Source of the DNA: Pseudomonadota bacterium | GTDB taxonomy: Bacteria; Pseudomonadota; Alphaproteobacteria; Rhizobiales; Aestuariivirgaceae | DNA length: 64,000 nucleotides | Reading direction: 5' to 3' | Assembly: GCA_020161855.1 (NCBI GenBank) | Contig: JAIUNJ010000002.1 | Location: forward strand, 310,001 to 374,000 | Shown here: positions 18,412 through 28,071 of the stretch, piece after piece | Layout: each line of letters opens with the position of its first letter | Numbering within the stretch: position 1 is the stretch's first letter | Position numbers and translations under genes: made by a program | The notes under the pieces: generated by a model | The model's input: only the letters and a program-made list of their open reading frames with translations | The model's database searches: none | What the model was told of the DNA's origin: nothing

Positions 18412-20511
18412 TCAGGCTGCGCGAATCCACACGGCATTGTCATGGAAGGCGCCTCCGCCTGCCGGTGCCGGCTGGTCGGATCCCACGAGGGAGTTGATCC
18501 CGCAGCCATCCTCAAAGGCGTCATTCGGCCAGATCGATTCCGCAATCACGACACCGCGTTGCTGCCCTTCATGGGCCTTGGCGTGCATCCGCACCTGGCC
18601 GCGCCGGTTGCCCGCGATCACCAGATCGCCTTCGGCGATACCGAGCTTCGCCATGTCGTCCGGATGGATCATCAGGTTCGGCCTGCCTTCCCGCTTGCGC
18701 GAGCCCGGCGTTTCATTGAACGACGAATTGAGGAACGTGCGGGCCGGGCTGGTGGCCAGCCGGAAAGGCACATCCTCGTTCGAAGGATCGGTGATCTGCA
18801 CGTGATCCGGCAGCACCGGCAACTGATCGACAGGCCCCAGCACACCCATGGTCGAGATCACGCCTGCAGCCTTCCGCCAGTCTGCCCTGAAATGGAACTT
18901 GCCGTCGGCGTGGGCAAAGCCCTTGAGGAAATGAGAAGCCTCGAAGTCGGGCTGCACGTCAAACCAGTTCTCGCGGTCAAGGTCCTCCAGGCTGCGGCGG
19001 CCCGAATCCTTCAGGGTCCGGTCAATGATTTCCCGCGGCGTCAGGGTGAAGCCTTCATGCTCCGCGCCGACCCGGCTGGCCAGATCGCAGATCACGTCGT
19101 GGTTGCTGCGGCACTCGCCGGGTGCTTCCACGAGCTTTCGCCCGAACATGATGTGCTGGTGCCCGCCGCCCTGATAGATGTCGTCGTGTTCAAGGAACAT
19201 GGTGGCCGGCAGCACGATGTCGGCGTAGCGGGCTGTCTCCGTCATGAACTGCTCATGCACAACGGTGAACAGGTCATCGCGGGCGAATCCCTGCTTCACG
19301 ACATTCTGTTCCGGCGCGACAGAGACCGGATTGGTGTTCTGGATGAAAAGCGTTTTGACCGGCGGACCATCGCGCAGGTCATGCGGATTGCCCACAAGCA
19401 CCTGGCCGATGCGTGACTGGTCCATCACGCGGATGCCCGGCTTGGCCAGGTCCTTTCCGGAGATCAGCGTCTTGTTCCAGCGATACATGCCGCTGGCCGA
19501 ATGAAGTGCGCCACCGCCTTCATGCAGCCAGGCGCCGGTGACCGCCGGAATACAGGTGACAGCATGCATGTTGGCGGAGCCGTTGCGTCCCCGCGTGAAG
19601 CCATAGCCGAGGCGGAAGAAGCAGCGCTCCGTCTTGCCGATCAGATGGGCGAATTCGACAATGCGCTCGGGAGCTAGCCCGCAGATGGCCGCTGCCCATT
19701 CCGGTGTCTTTGTTTGCAGATGCGCCTCGAGCCCCCTGGGATCATCCGTGTATTTCTCGAGATAGTCCCGGTTGGCAAAGCCATCGCGGAACAGCACATG
19801 CATGATGGCACAGGCCAGCGCGCCGTCCGTGCCTGGCCTTATGATGTATTTGTGGTCGGCCTGTTTCATCGTGCCGGTATCGTAGATATCGACACAGGCA
19901 ACATTGGCACCGCGCGTCTTCTTGGCGATGCCGATATGGGTCATGACATTGACCTGCGTGTTCACGGGATTGCCGCCCCAGACCACGATCAGATCGGATT
20001 TCTGCATCTCACGGGCATCGACGCCGCGGATCGCCCCCACACCCGCAGCATAGCCCGGCCAGCTCAGCGACACGCAGAACGAGCCATACATGCGCGAATA
20101 GCTCTTGGCATGGGTCAGGCGCTCGATGCCGTCGCGCATGACAAGCCCCATTGTGCCTGCATACCAGAAGGGCCAGATCGCCTCGCTGCCATGCTCCTTC
20201 TCGATTGTCAGAAAGCGCTCGGCCACCTCGGCCATGGCTTCTTCCCAGCTCACGCGGGCGAAGGTGCCAGAGCCCTTCTTCCCGGTGCGCTTGAGGGGAT
20301 AGAGCAGCCGGTCGGGATGATGAATGCGTTCGGCATAGCGCGAGACCTTCTCGCAAACGACACCCAGCGTATAGCTGTTGGCCTTCGCCCCCCGCACCCG
20401 GCCGATCGTGCGCTCGTCCAGGAGCTCGACCTCCAGCGCACAGGCCGACGGGCAATCATGCGGGCAAACCGAAATGCCGGTCTTAATGTTCGAAGGCGTG
20501 TGGATGTTCAT
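18412..20511 (-). CDS. Molybdopterin-dependent oxidoreductase with an N-terminal 4Fe-4S site
   Basis: 699-aa enzyme of the DMSO reductase superfamily. The N-terminus has C16, C20, C24 and C53 (CPHDCPSAC, then GVVCEKV), spaced for one 4Fe-4S cluster. Molybdopterin-binding segments include SDLIVVWGGNPVNTQ and LFIQNTNPVSVAPEQN, and the molydop-binding C-terminal domain begins near residue 590 (RLATSPARTFLNSSF). There is no twin-arginine signal, so it is probably cytoplasmic. The metal-ligand residue lies in GSFCVSLSWPG, but I cannot say which side chain serves. The substrate is unknown; the closest annotations are formate dehydrogenase or assimilatory-type reductases. The gap to the upstream flavin monooxygenase gene on the same strand is 31 bases. 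Confidence 0.88.
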   Translation of the reverse strand: MNIHTPSNIKTGISVCPHDCPSACALEVELLDERTIGRVRGAKANSYTLGVVCEKVSRYAERIHHPDRLLYPLKRTGKKGSGTFARVSWEEAMAEVAERFLTIEKEHGSEAIWPFWYAGTMGLVMRDGIERLTHAKSYSRMYGSFCVSLSWPGYAAGVGAIRGVDAREMQKSDLIVVWGGNPVNTQVNVMTHIGIAKKTRGANVACVDIYDTGTMKQADHKYIIRPGTDGALACAIMHVLFRDGFANRDYLEKYTDDPRGLEAHLQTKTPEWAAAICGLAPERIVEFAHLIGKTERCFFRLGYGFTRGRNGSANMHAVTCIPAVTGAWLHEGGGALHSASGMYRWNKTLISGKDLAKPGIRVMDQSRIGQVLVGNPHDLRDGPPVKTLFIQNTNPVSVAPEQNVVKQGFARDDLFTVVHEQFMTETARYADIVLPATMFLEHDDIYQGGGHQHIMFGRKLVEAPGECRSNHDVICDLASRVGAEHEGFTLTPREIIDRTLKDSGRRSLEDLDRENWFDVQPDFEASHFLKGFAHADGKFHFRADWRKAAGVISTMGVLGPVDQLPVLPDHVQITDPSNEDVPFRLATSPARTFLNSSFNETPGSRKREGRPNLMIHPDDMAKLGIAEGDLVIAGNRRGQVRMHAKAHEGQQRGVVIAESIWPNDAFEDGCGINSLVGSDQPAPAGGGAFHDNAVWIRAA

Positions 20512-20542
20512 GGCAGCACACTACGCCGCATCTTTTCCGGCA

Positions 20543-22333
20543 TCAACCGAGGTGGTGCACGGCCCCCATGCCATAGACAGCCGTCGGAATCTGCTCCATC
20601 CGGGCCTTGAGCTGCAGGGCCAGGTACTGCGAGTAGTGGCGGGATTGGTGCAGGTTCCCGCCATGAAACCAGAGGGCTTCCTGGTGGGTCGGCTTCCACA
20701 TGTTGCGCAATTCGCCCTCCCATGGCCCCGGGTCCTTGGTCGTTGCCGAGCCGAGGCCCCAGCACTTGCCGACCTTGTCTGCAACTTCCTTGGAGATAAG
20801 CTGAGCCGCCCAGCCATTCATCGAGCCGTAGCCGGTGGCATAGACAATCAGGTCTGCCTTCAGCTCCGAGCCGTCCGAGAACGCAATCGAGCGGGCCTTG
20901 ATCTCGTCGACGGCAACACGCGATTTCAGCTTGATCTTGCCGTCGCAGATCAGTTCGCTGGCCCCGACATCGATATAGTAGCCGGAACCACGCCGCAGAT
21001 ATTTGAGAAACAGGCCTGATCCGTCATCGCCCCAGTCCGTCCAGAAGCCGGCCTTTTCCAGCCGCCTGTAGAAGTCTGCATCCTTGGCCTTGATCTTCTC
21101 ATACACCGGGATCTGGAACTGATGCATAATCCTGTAGGGTACCGAGGCAAAGATCAGATCGGCCTTCTGGTGGTCAATTCCATTCGCGAGGGCGCGTTCC
21201 GAGTAGAGGTCACCGAGCGCGATCTCCATCAGCGTGTCAGACTTGACGATATGGGTCGACGAGCGCTGCACCATCGTCACATCGGCGCCCTTCTCCCAGA
21301 GCGCCGCAGCGATATCGTGGGCAGAATTGTTCGACCCGATGATGACCACCTTCTTGCCCTTGTATTTGTCAGGCCCGGGATGCTTGGAAGAATGGTGCTG
21401 CTCGCCCTTGAAGGCCGCAGCGCCCTTGAACTTCGGGACGTTGGGCACACCGGCCTGGCCGGTGGCGATCACAAGCTGGCGGGGCCTTAGCGTCACGGGT
21501 TTGCCCTTGCGCAAGACCTTCACTTCCCACTGCTGCTTCTTGGCGTTGTAGCGGGCTGATTTGCAGACCGTCTCACTCCAGAAGTTCAGTTCCATGACCT
21601 TGGCGTACATTTCCAGCCAGTCGCCGATCTTGTCCTTTGGCGCGAAAACCGGCCAGTCGTCCGGGAAGGGCAGATAGGGCATGTGATCGTACCAGACCGG
21701 ATCATGCAGGCAGAGCGACTTGTAGCGATTGCGCCAGCTGTCGCCAGCGCGCTTGTTCTTCTCGACGATGATGGTCGGCACACCCAGCCTGCGCAGCCGC
21801 GCCGCGAGGCCAAGGCCGCCCTGGCCGCCGCCGACGATGAGACAGTAGGGCTGCACCTTGTAGCCCAGTTCCGCCTCTTCCTTCTGCCGCTTCTCAAGCC
21901 AGGTTGTCCGGTCACTGAATGCACCATGCACAACGCCCTTGCTGCGCGTTGCTCCCTTCTTCTCCTCATGCCCCTTCAGTTCGATCATGGTGGTGAGCAG
22001 CGTCCAGGCCTTGCCATCGCGCAGCCGGAGATGGCCCCTGCCGCGGGCGACGGAGGTCTCGAAAAGGATCCAGGCTTCCGTCAGGCTCGCATCACCTGTT
22101 GCCTCGCCTTCAACACGCCATGACCCTGGCTTGACGTGCTGCAGCGTCGCCTTGAGCATAGCGGCGATTTCGTCACGGCCTTCGCAGGTCTTGATGTTCC
22201 AGGTGAAGCTGACGAGATCGCGCCAGTAGCATTCATCGGCAAACAGCGCCGTGGCTGCAGCGATATTGCCGCTGCGCAGCGCCGCGTCGAATGAATCGAG
22301 CCAGTCCTGTGCAATCTGTGACGCTGACGACAT
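20543..22333 (-). CDS. NTF2-like / flavin-containing monooxygenase fusion (CzcO-type)
   Basis: 596 aa from the ATG at 22333, which has a strong GGGAGGAG ribosome site; the longer frame upstream lacks one. Residues 1-120 form an NTF2/SnoaL-like domain (AQDWLDSFDAALRSGN.., WRDLVSFTW). A flavin monooxygenase domain follows: the FAD Rossmann GGGQGG at 168-173, the FKGEQHHSSKH segment matching the FMO/Baeyer-Villiger F-x-G-x3-H fingerprint, an NADPH Rossmann around IIGSNNSAHDIAAA, and a late IVYATGYGS. The family oxygenates nitrogen, sulfur or ketone substrates. It lies just upstream of the molybdopterin oxidoreductase on the same strand, so the two may form an operon. Substrate unknown. Confidence 0.88.
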   Translation of the reverse strand: MSSASQIAQDWLDSFDAALRSGNIAAATALFADECYWRDLVSFTWNIKTCEGRDEIAAMLKATLQHVKPGSWRVEGEATGDASLTEAWILFETSVARGRGHLRLRDGKAWTLLTTMIELKGHEEKKGATRSKGVVHGAFSDRTTWLEKRQKEEAELGYKVQPYCLIVGGGQGGLGLAARLRRLGVPTIIVEKNKRAGDSWRNRYKSLCLHDPVWYDHMPYLPFPDDWPVFAPKDKIGDWLEMYAKVMELNFWSETVCKSARYNAKKQQWEVKVLRKGKPVTLRPRQLVIATGQAGVPNVPKFKGAAAFKGEQHHSSKHPGPDKYKGKKVVIIGSNNSAHDIAAALWEKGADVTMVQRSSTHIVKSDTLMEIALGDLYSERALANGIDHQKADLIFASVPYRIMHQFQIPVYEKIKAKDADFYRRLEKAGFWTDWGDDGSGLFLKYLRRGSGYYIDVGASELICDGKIKLKSRVAVDEIKARSIAFSDGSELKADLIVYATGYGSMNGWAAQLISKEVADKVGKCWGLGSATTKDPGPWEGELRNMWKPTHQEALWFHGGNLHQSRHYSQYLALQLKARMEQIPTAVYGMGAVHHLG

Positions 22334-22432
22334 GCAAACTCCTCCCATTTTTCGGTGAAGCCTCGCACGGAAATTGAGGTTCGAGAAGACAGCGCCTTGT
22401 GTGCGGTGCCGAAGACGGATAGCCAAAGCGGC

Positions 22433-23170
22433 ATGACACCCATCACCTCGCCGCAGAACCCGGTCATCAAGCAGTTGCGCAGCCTCGTCGACAAGAAGGC
22501 CCGACGTGAACACGGACTTTTCCTCGCCGAGGGCCTCGCCATGCTGGAACGCGCCGCTGAACTGGGGTGGAGTCCCGGGGTCCTGGTGGCAACCAAGCCG
22601 GTCAGCATCTGGGACGATGTGCGGCCACTCGTCGTCTCTGAAAAGCTCATGGCAACGCTGTCGGGCCAGAACAATCCGCAGGATGTGATCGCTGCCTTCA
22701 AGCCGCGCTTCCAGCCGCACCCGACCAAGACCGGCGTTTGGCTGGTGCTGGAGGAAATCCGCGATCCCGGCAATCTCGGCACGATCATCCGTACCGCCGA
22801 GGCGGCTGGGGTCGAGGGCATCATCCTTGCCGGCGAATGCTGCGATCCCTGGGGCCCCGATTGTGTTCGCGCCTCGACGGGCTCGATCTTTGCGGTGCCG
22901 CTGGTGCGCATGACGCGGGAGGCCCTGATTTCCTTCATGGGCGCCTTCCCCGGCGAGACCGTCGGTACGGCCATGGTGGCAAAGACCGACTTCAGGCGGC
23001 CCTATGGCGCGCCGTTGATGCTTGTGCTGGGCTCCGAATCTCGCGGGCTTTCACAAGATATTTCAAAGGCTTGCAAGACTCTGGTGAGAATCCCGATGAA
23101 ACCGGGCGTCGAGAGCCTTAACCTTGCGATAGCGACGGCCCTCATTCTCTACCAGACCGTTAGTACCTGA
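22433..23170 (+). CDS. SpoU/TrmH-family RNA 2'-O-methyltransferase
   Basis: 245-aa SPOUT methyltransferase. An N-terminal substrate-binding region opens MTPITSPQNPVIKQLRSLVD. The three family motifs are visible: LEEIRDPGNLGTIIRTAEAAG, LVLGSESRGLS and VRIPMKPGVESLNLAIATALILY, the knotted SAM site. The ATG at 22433 matches the conserved family start; an in-frame GTG at 22355 would overlap the promoter region of the divergent monooxygenase gene. It methylates rRNA or tRNA; the exact site is unknown. Confidence 0.92.
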   Translation: MTPITSPQNPVIKQLRSLVDKKARREHGLFLAEGLAMLERAAELGWSPGVLVATKPVSIWDDVRPLVVSEKLMATLSGQNNPQDVIAAFKPRFQPHPTKTGVWLVLEEIRDPGNLGTIIRTAEAAGVEGIILAGECCDPWGPDCVRASTGSIFAVPLVRMTREALISFMGAFPGETVGTAMVAKTDFRRPYGAPLMLVLGSESRGLSQDISKACKTLVRIPMKPGVESLNLAIATALILYQTVST

Positions 23171-23196
23171 TTAGGCCAAGCGGCCGATGATGGGGC

Positions 23197-23568
23197 ATGG
23201 TCGAAATCGCCTATCTTGCCTTTGCCTTCGGCGCCTGCCTGCTCGGTGCAGTTCTCGGCTGGGTCGGCCATTTCTGGCGCTCCCACACGACATTCCCGCC
23301 GGAAGACCTGGGTCTCGGTGAACCCTGGGACACGCTCACGCGCGAGAACTACCAGTTCGAAAAGCATGTGGTGGGAGCGAAATGGGATGACGCGGGCTAC
23401 TGGGACGACCTCAGCAACCGCAACCTGATCTACTACGTGGCCAGTGGCTTTGCCGGGCCGCTGCTGCTCGCCGTGTTCTTCTGGCATGAGCGCGCCAGCC
23501 TCGTGCTGAGCATCTGTGGCGGGCTCACCCGGTTCGGGCTTTCGCCCCCGCTCTGCCCGGTCGCCTGA
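23197..23568 (+). CDS. Hypothetical small membrane protein
   Basis: 123 aa with two hydrophobic helices, near residues 5-26 (LAFAFGACLLGAVLGWVGHF) and 80-95 (YYVASGFAGPLLLAVFFW), separated by a soluble loop with aromatic and acidic residues (PWDTLTRENYQFEKH). GGGG precedes the ATG. No family recognised. It lies 26 bases after the SpoU methyltransferase and may be co-transcribed. Confidence 0.6.
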   Translation: MVEIAYLAFAFGACLLGAVLGWVGHFWRSHTTFPPEDLGLGEPWDTLTRENYQFEKHVVGAKWDDAGYWDDLSNRNLIYYVASGFAGPLLLAVFFWHERASLVLSICGGLTRFGLSPPLCPVA

Positions 23569-23652
23569 AAGGCTGGCTCACCTCACCCGGTGCTTTTGAA
23601 CCTTGCACCATGACGGCCCATGCGCGATTTTCCGGCAAAACAGGAGTCGATA

Positions 23653-26076
23653 ATGAAATCGCATGCAAGGGTGGTTGTGGTTGGTGGCGGCATCATGGGT
23701 GTCGGCCTGCTCTATCACCTGGCGCTGGAAGGCTGGACGGATGTCGTCCTGATCGAGAAGGGCGAACTCACCTCCGGCTCCACCTGGCATGCGGCTGGCC
23801 AATGCCCGCATTTCAACGGCTCGCTCAACATAACCAAGGTGCACATGTATGGCACCCACCTTTACCCGCAACTGAAAAGCTGACAGGCCAGGCTGGTGTC
23901 ATGGCATGAGTGCGGCGGCCTGCGCCTCGCCACCACAGACGAGGAAGTGAACTGGTTCAAGTATGTCTATGGCGTCTCGCGGCTCGTCGGCTACGACTGC
24001 GAGATCATCGGCCCCGGCGACATCAAGAAGCATCATCCCTTCCTTGAAACTTTCGGTGTCAAGGCGGCCTTCCGCACCGTCAATGATGGCCATGTGGCCC
24101 CCGCCGATGTCACCAACGCCATGGCGACCGGCGCCCGCAAGCTCGGCGCCACCATCTACCGCCGCACCCGCGTGACCGACATCAAGCGCCTGCCCACCGG
24201 CGAATGGCGCGTCTTCACCGATCAGGGCAACATCGATTGCGAGCATGTGGTGAACTCGGCCGGGGCTTACTGCGATGTCGTCGCGGGCTGGACCGGCCAC
24301 ATCGCCCCCATTGCCAACATGCTGCACCAGTATGTGATCACCGAGCCCCTGCAGGAACTGATCGACCTGAAGCTCGAACTGCCGGTGGTCCGCGATCCCT
24401 ATTCCCACGCCTATCTGCGCGAGGAAACCAATGGCGTGCTTGTCGGCCCCTATGAAACGGCCACGGCACATACCTGCTGGGATGGCCGGCCGCCGCGTTG
24501 GGACTATGAAAGCGAGTTGGAGCCCAACGAACTCGACCGCATCATGCCATGGCTCGAGAAGGCCACCGAGCGCTTGCCGCTCTTCGGCAAGACCGGCGTC
24601 AAGTCGGTCATTTCAGGTGCCATCACGCACACGCCGGATGGTATCTATCTCTCCGGCCCGGCCCATGGGCCACGCGGCTACTGGATGCATTGCGGCGCTT
24701 CCATCGGCATCTGTCAGGGCGGCGGCGCCGGCAAGTATCTGGCGCAATGGATGGTGCATGGCCAGGCCGAGATCAACATGCGCGAATTCGATCCGCGCCG
24801 CTTCGGAACCTGGGCCACCAAGGACTACACGACCGAAGTGTCGATCGCCGACTATCACCACATGTATTACTGCTACAAGCCGGCGGAGCAGCACAAGGAA
24901 GGCCGCAATCTGCGCAGGTCGGCGCTGCATGACACGCTGGCCAAGCATGGCGCGCAGTTCGCACAGATTTTCGGTTGGGAGCGCGCCCGCTGGTACGACC
25001 GCAGCGGCGAGGGCGAGAAGTATTCCTTCCGGCGCTCGAACTGGTGGAACGCCGTGAAGGACGAGGCCCTGGCCGTGCGCGAGCGCGTCGGGCTGATGGA
25101 CCTGTCGACCTTCGCCAAGTTCGATGTGAAGGGCAAGGATGCCTATGCCTTCCTCAACCGCATCGCCACGAACAAGGTGCCGGAAAAGGATGGCGGCATC
25201 ATCCTCACGCATCTGCTGAACGAGAATGGCTTCATTGAAAGCGAACTGACGATCACGCGCATCGCCGAGGATCATTTCTATGTGCTCTCCGCGGCGGCGG
25301 CCCAGCTTTACGACATGGATCAGCTTTCCTGGCGCAAGAAGGACAGCGAACAGGTCAGCATCACCGATATCACCGACGATTACGGCGTTCTCGTTCTCGC
25401 AGGCCCAAAGTCGCGCGATGTGCTGAAAGCCTGCACTGACACGGACCTGACCTCGCCGTCATTCCGCTGGCTCACCTCCAAGGTGCGCACCGTCGCCGGT
25501 GTCGAGGGCGTTCGCCTGCTCCGTGTCACCTATGTCGGCGAACTGGGCTGGGAACTGCATGTGCCGCGCGCGGGCATGCAGGCCGTCTTCGATGCGCTGA
25601 TGGCCGCAGGCGAGCCCCATGGCATGAGCCTGTTCGGCACCTACGCGATGAACAGCCTTCGCATGGAGAAAGGCTATCGCGGCTGGGGCTCCGAACTGAC
25701 CAACGAGATCGACATGTTCGAGGCCTCGATGGACCGCTTCATCCGCCTCGACAAGCCGGATTTCATCGGCAAGGCCGCCTCGCTGTCGCGCAAGCAGCAG
25801 GGGGCCCGCATGAAGCTGGTCTATCTCAGCGTCGACAACACGGACTCGGATTGCGTGGGCAATGAGCCTGTCTATTCGGATGGCAAGGTGGTCGGGGTTA
25901 CCACCTCGGGCGCCTTCGGCCATGCGGTGGGCAAGTCCCTTGCCTTTGCCTATGTGCCGCCCGGCAAGGCCGCAGAAGGAACGGCCTTCGAGGTCATGGT
26001 GTTCGGCGAAATGCGCAAGGCACGTATTATTCCAGAGAGTATCTGGGACCCCGAAAACGCTCGTCTGCGCGCCTGA
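23653..26076 (+). pseudogene. FAD-dependent dimethylglycine/sarcosine dehydrogenase-like protein with GcvT domain, interrupted by an in-frame TGA
   Basis: About 807 codons. The DAO-type FAD fold opens with VVVVGGGIMGVGLLYHL, then GSTWHAAGQCPHFNGS; the C-terminal half is a GcvT-like folate-binding aminomethyltransferase domain (AVRERVGLMDLSTFAKFDVKG, YVGELGWELHVP). AGGAG at 23642-23646 supports the ATG at 23653. Reading stops at TGA 23881-23883 and resumes in the same frame. Adding one A to the run at 23875-23878 and removing one G at 23895-23896 restores LKKLTGQAVSWHE, the expected family sequence. So two single-base indels 20 bases apart created the stop. Either the gene is newly broken or these are consensus errors. 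Intact relatives oxidise N-methylated amino acids and pass the methyl group to tetrahydrofolate. Confidence 0.88.
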
Positions 26077-26133
26077 GCAGGGATATTGACAGCTGCTCCG
26101 GAGCGGCCGGCGCGCCGCCGAGAGGTCGACATC

Positions 26134-27039
26134 TTGAATCCCAGCCACAACAGCCTGAAGGGCATTGGCCTTGTGCTCTTTGCCATGGCAATCCTGCCCT
26201 TCATTGATGTCTGCGCAAAATACCTCGGGCAGCAGGGCGTGCCCATTGCGCAGCTTGTCTGGGCCCGCTTCCTCTTCGGCAGCCTCTTCACCCTGCCCTT
26301 TGCAGCCAGCCATGCCGGCCGGAGCGCGTTCAGGCCGGTCAATCCGTTCTACAATGCCTGCCGGGCTGTGCTTCTGATCCTCGGCACGTTCTTTTTCTTC
26401 CTTGCCCTCAAGCACCTGTCGATTGCCGACACGCTGGCCATCTACTTTGTGCAGCCGATCCTCATCACGGCATTGTCGCCGCTGCTGCTGGGCGAGCATG
26501 TGGGGCCGCGCCGCTGGCTCTCGGTTGCCGTGGGCTTCATCGGCGTGCTCATTATCATCCGCCCCGGCCTCCAGGCCTTCAATGTCGGTGTGGCCTATGC
26601 ACTGCTCGCGGGCTTTTCCTCGGCGCTCTACATCATCGTGACGCGCCACCTCACGGGCCGCGCCGATGCCATCGTCACAACCTTCCAGACCAGTGTTATT
26701 GGCTTGCTGCCGCTCACAGTCGCCCTGCCCTTCTATTGGCAGGCCGTCTCGATGAACCAGTGGCTGCTGCTCGGGCTCATGGGTGCCATTGCCATCACCG
26801 GCCATTTCCTGATCACCAAGGCCTATGACTATGCCGAGGCCTCGCTGCTCTCACCCTTCAACTACACGGAAATGATCATGGCGGTGATTGCCGGCTGGTA
26901 CTTCTTCGGAGACTTTCCGGACCAGTGGACGTTCCTGGGTGTCGCGATCCTCATCTCATGCGCCATCTACATCTCATGGCGCGAGCGCAGCCTCGGCAAG
27001 AAGGACTTTCCCGTCGGCGATCCGGCAAAGAGCGAGTGA
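26134..27039 (+). CDS. EamA/DMT-family exporter
   Basis: 301-aa inner membrane protein with ten hydrophobic helices in two EamA repeats (first around GLVLFAMAILPFIDVCAKYL, second around VAYALLAGFSSALYIIVTRHL). The start is TTG at 26134, preceded by AGAGG at 26121-26125; an in-frame TTG at 26086 is possible but adds a polar leader. Members export amino acids or other metabolites; the substrate is unknown. It follows the interrupted FAD/GcvT gene by 57 bases and may be its transport partner. Confidence 0.88.
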   Translation: MNPSHNSLKGIGLVLFAMAILPFIDVCAKYLGQQGVPIAQLVWARFLFGSLFTLPFAASHAGRSAFRPVNPFYNACRAVLLILGTFFFFLALKHLSIADTLAIYFVQPILITALSPLLLGEHVGPRRWLSVAVGFIGVLIIIRPGLQAFNVGVAYALLAGFSSALYIIVTRHLTGRADAIVTTFQTSVIGLLPLTVALPFYWQAVSMNQWLLLGLMGAIAITGHFLITKAYDYAEASLLSPFNYTEMIMAVIAGWYFFGDFPDQWTFLGVAILISCAIYISWRERSLGKKDFPVGDPAKSE

Positions 27040-27042
27040 TGA

Positions 27043-27579
27043 CTAGTGGGCGGCGGCGGGCGTGCCGGAGTTGCCGGCGCGCAGCTTGAGCAGATACCAC
27101 ACAAGCAGGACACCGATGGCCTTGCTCGCCACTTCCGTCGTGAAGGCAGCCGGCGTCAGGTAGTTCGCCAGATGCTGGAAGGCAAAGGTATCGAGTGGCA
27201 CGGCAATCAGGCTCGATACGAGGATGCGCTGCTGCAGCGGTTTCTTCCAGAATGAATAGACGGCCCAGTCTGCCAGTTCGGAAAGCACAAAGGCCGTAAT
27301 GGACGCCAGTGCGATGGTCGGATCGACCATGAAATAGGTGATGATGCCGGCCACCAGGGTGGCCAGCAGGATCTTGTGGCCGATCTCGCGCTGCGCATAG
27401 TCGCGCAGCACGAAGACAAAGCCCACGACCAGATTGGCGAGATAGAAGGTGCCCCAGGACGCCGTCGTCCACTGGGTCACGCCCTCGACAAGCTGTGAAG
27501 GCGCAAACAGCCAGTTAACCAGCACGATGGCGGCCACATAGGCCCCCACCGCGATGATGATCCTGGCTGCGGCGTTCAT
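27043..27579 (-). CDS. VUT family protein (putative queuosine precursor transporter)
   Basis: 178-aa membrane protein of the VUT/DUF165 family, about six helices, carrying the family segment LRDYAQREIGHK near residue 58 and LASITAFVLSELADWAVYSFWKK, whose parts ALSELxDxxVY are typical. YhhQ, a member of the same family, imports preQ0/preQ1. The ATG shares one base with the ndk stop (TGATG), so it is translated after ndk. It is convergent with the DMT exporter, with a 3-base gap. Confidence 0.85.
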   Translation of the reverse strand: MNAAARIIIAVGAYVAAIVLVNWLFAPSQLVEGVTQWTTASWGTFYLANLVVGFVFVLRDYAQREIGHKILLATLVAGIITYFMVDPTIALASITAFVLSELADWAVYSFWKKPLQQRILVSSLIAVPLDTFAFQHLANYLTPAAFTTEVASKAIGVLLVWYLLKLRAGNSGTPAAAH

Positions 27580-28001
27580 CAGCCGACGATCTCGAAGGCC
27601 GAGAAGTTCTGGCTGATTTCGATCTTGGCGTTGTCGGCGCTGTCGGAGCCGTGCACCGAGTTGGCTTCGATCGACTCGGCGAATTCCTTGCGGATGGTGC
27701 CCGGTGCCGCATTGGCGGGGTTGGTGGCGCCCATCACTTCGCGATACTTGGCGACGGCATTGTCACCTTCCAGAACCTGCACGATGATCGGGCCGGAGGT
27801 CATGAAGGTCACGAGATCCTTGAAGAAGGGGCGCTCGCGGTGCACGCCATAAAAGGCCTCAGCCTGTTCCTGGCCCCACTTGACGCGCTTCTGGGCCACG
27901 ATCCGCAGGCCGGCGGCCTCGATCTTGGCGTTGATGCCGCCCGTCAGGTTGCGGCGCGTCGCGTCCGGCTTGATGATGGAAAACGTACGTTCAATGGCCA
28001 T
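27579..28001 (-). CDS. ndk: Nucleoside diphosphate kinase
   Basis: 140-aa enzyme that balances NTP pools through a phosphohistidine. [17 protein letters not shown] is the classical start, and the active histidine lies in [12 protein letters not shown] near residue 117. The ATG at 28001 is preceded on the coding strand by AAGAGGAT. Longer in-frame readings run into the OmpA gene and lack support. A terminator-like hairpin separates it from the upstream OmpA gene. Confidence 0.97.
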   Translation of the reverse strand: MAIERTFSIIKPDATRRNLTGGINAKIEAAGLRIVAQKRVKWGQEQAEAFYGVHRERPFFKDLVTFMTSGPIIVQVLEGDNAVAKYREVMGATNPANAAPGTIRKEFAESIEANSVHGSDSADNAKIEISQNFSAFEIVG

Positions 28002-28011
28002 GATATCCTCT

Positions 28012-28048
28012 TGAAAAAGCAATCGGGCCGCCGTGTAGCAGCGGCCCG
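28012..28048 (-). terminator. Rho-independent terminator downstream of the OmpA-family gene
   Basis: On the minus strand an 8-bp perfect stem (CGGGCCGC at 28041-28048 paired with GCGGCCCG at 28024-28031) is followed by GATTGC and a run of five T at about 28013-28017. It lies 24 bases past the OmpA-family stop and just before the ndk ribosome site, so ndk probably has its own promoter or depends on read-through. Confidence 0.75.
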
Positions 28049-28071
28049 GATCACCTGCAAGGGCATGCGTA

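Noticed and set aside
25459-26805. Minus-strand 448-codon frame across the FAD/GcvT and DMT genes
   Set aside because: Spans two plus-strand genes with clear domains and has no family features.
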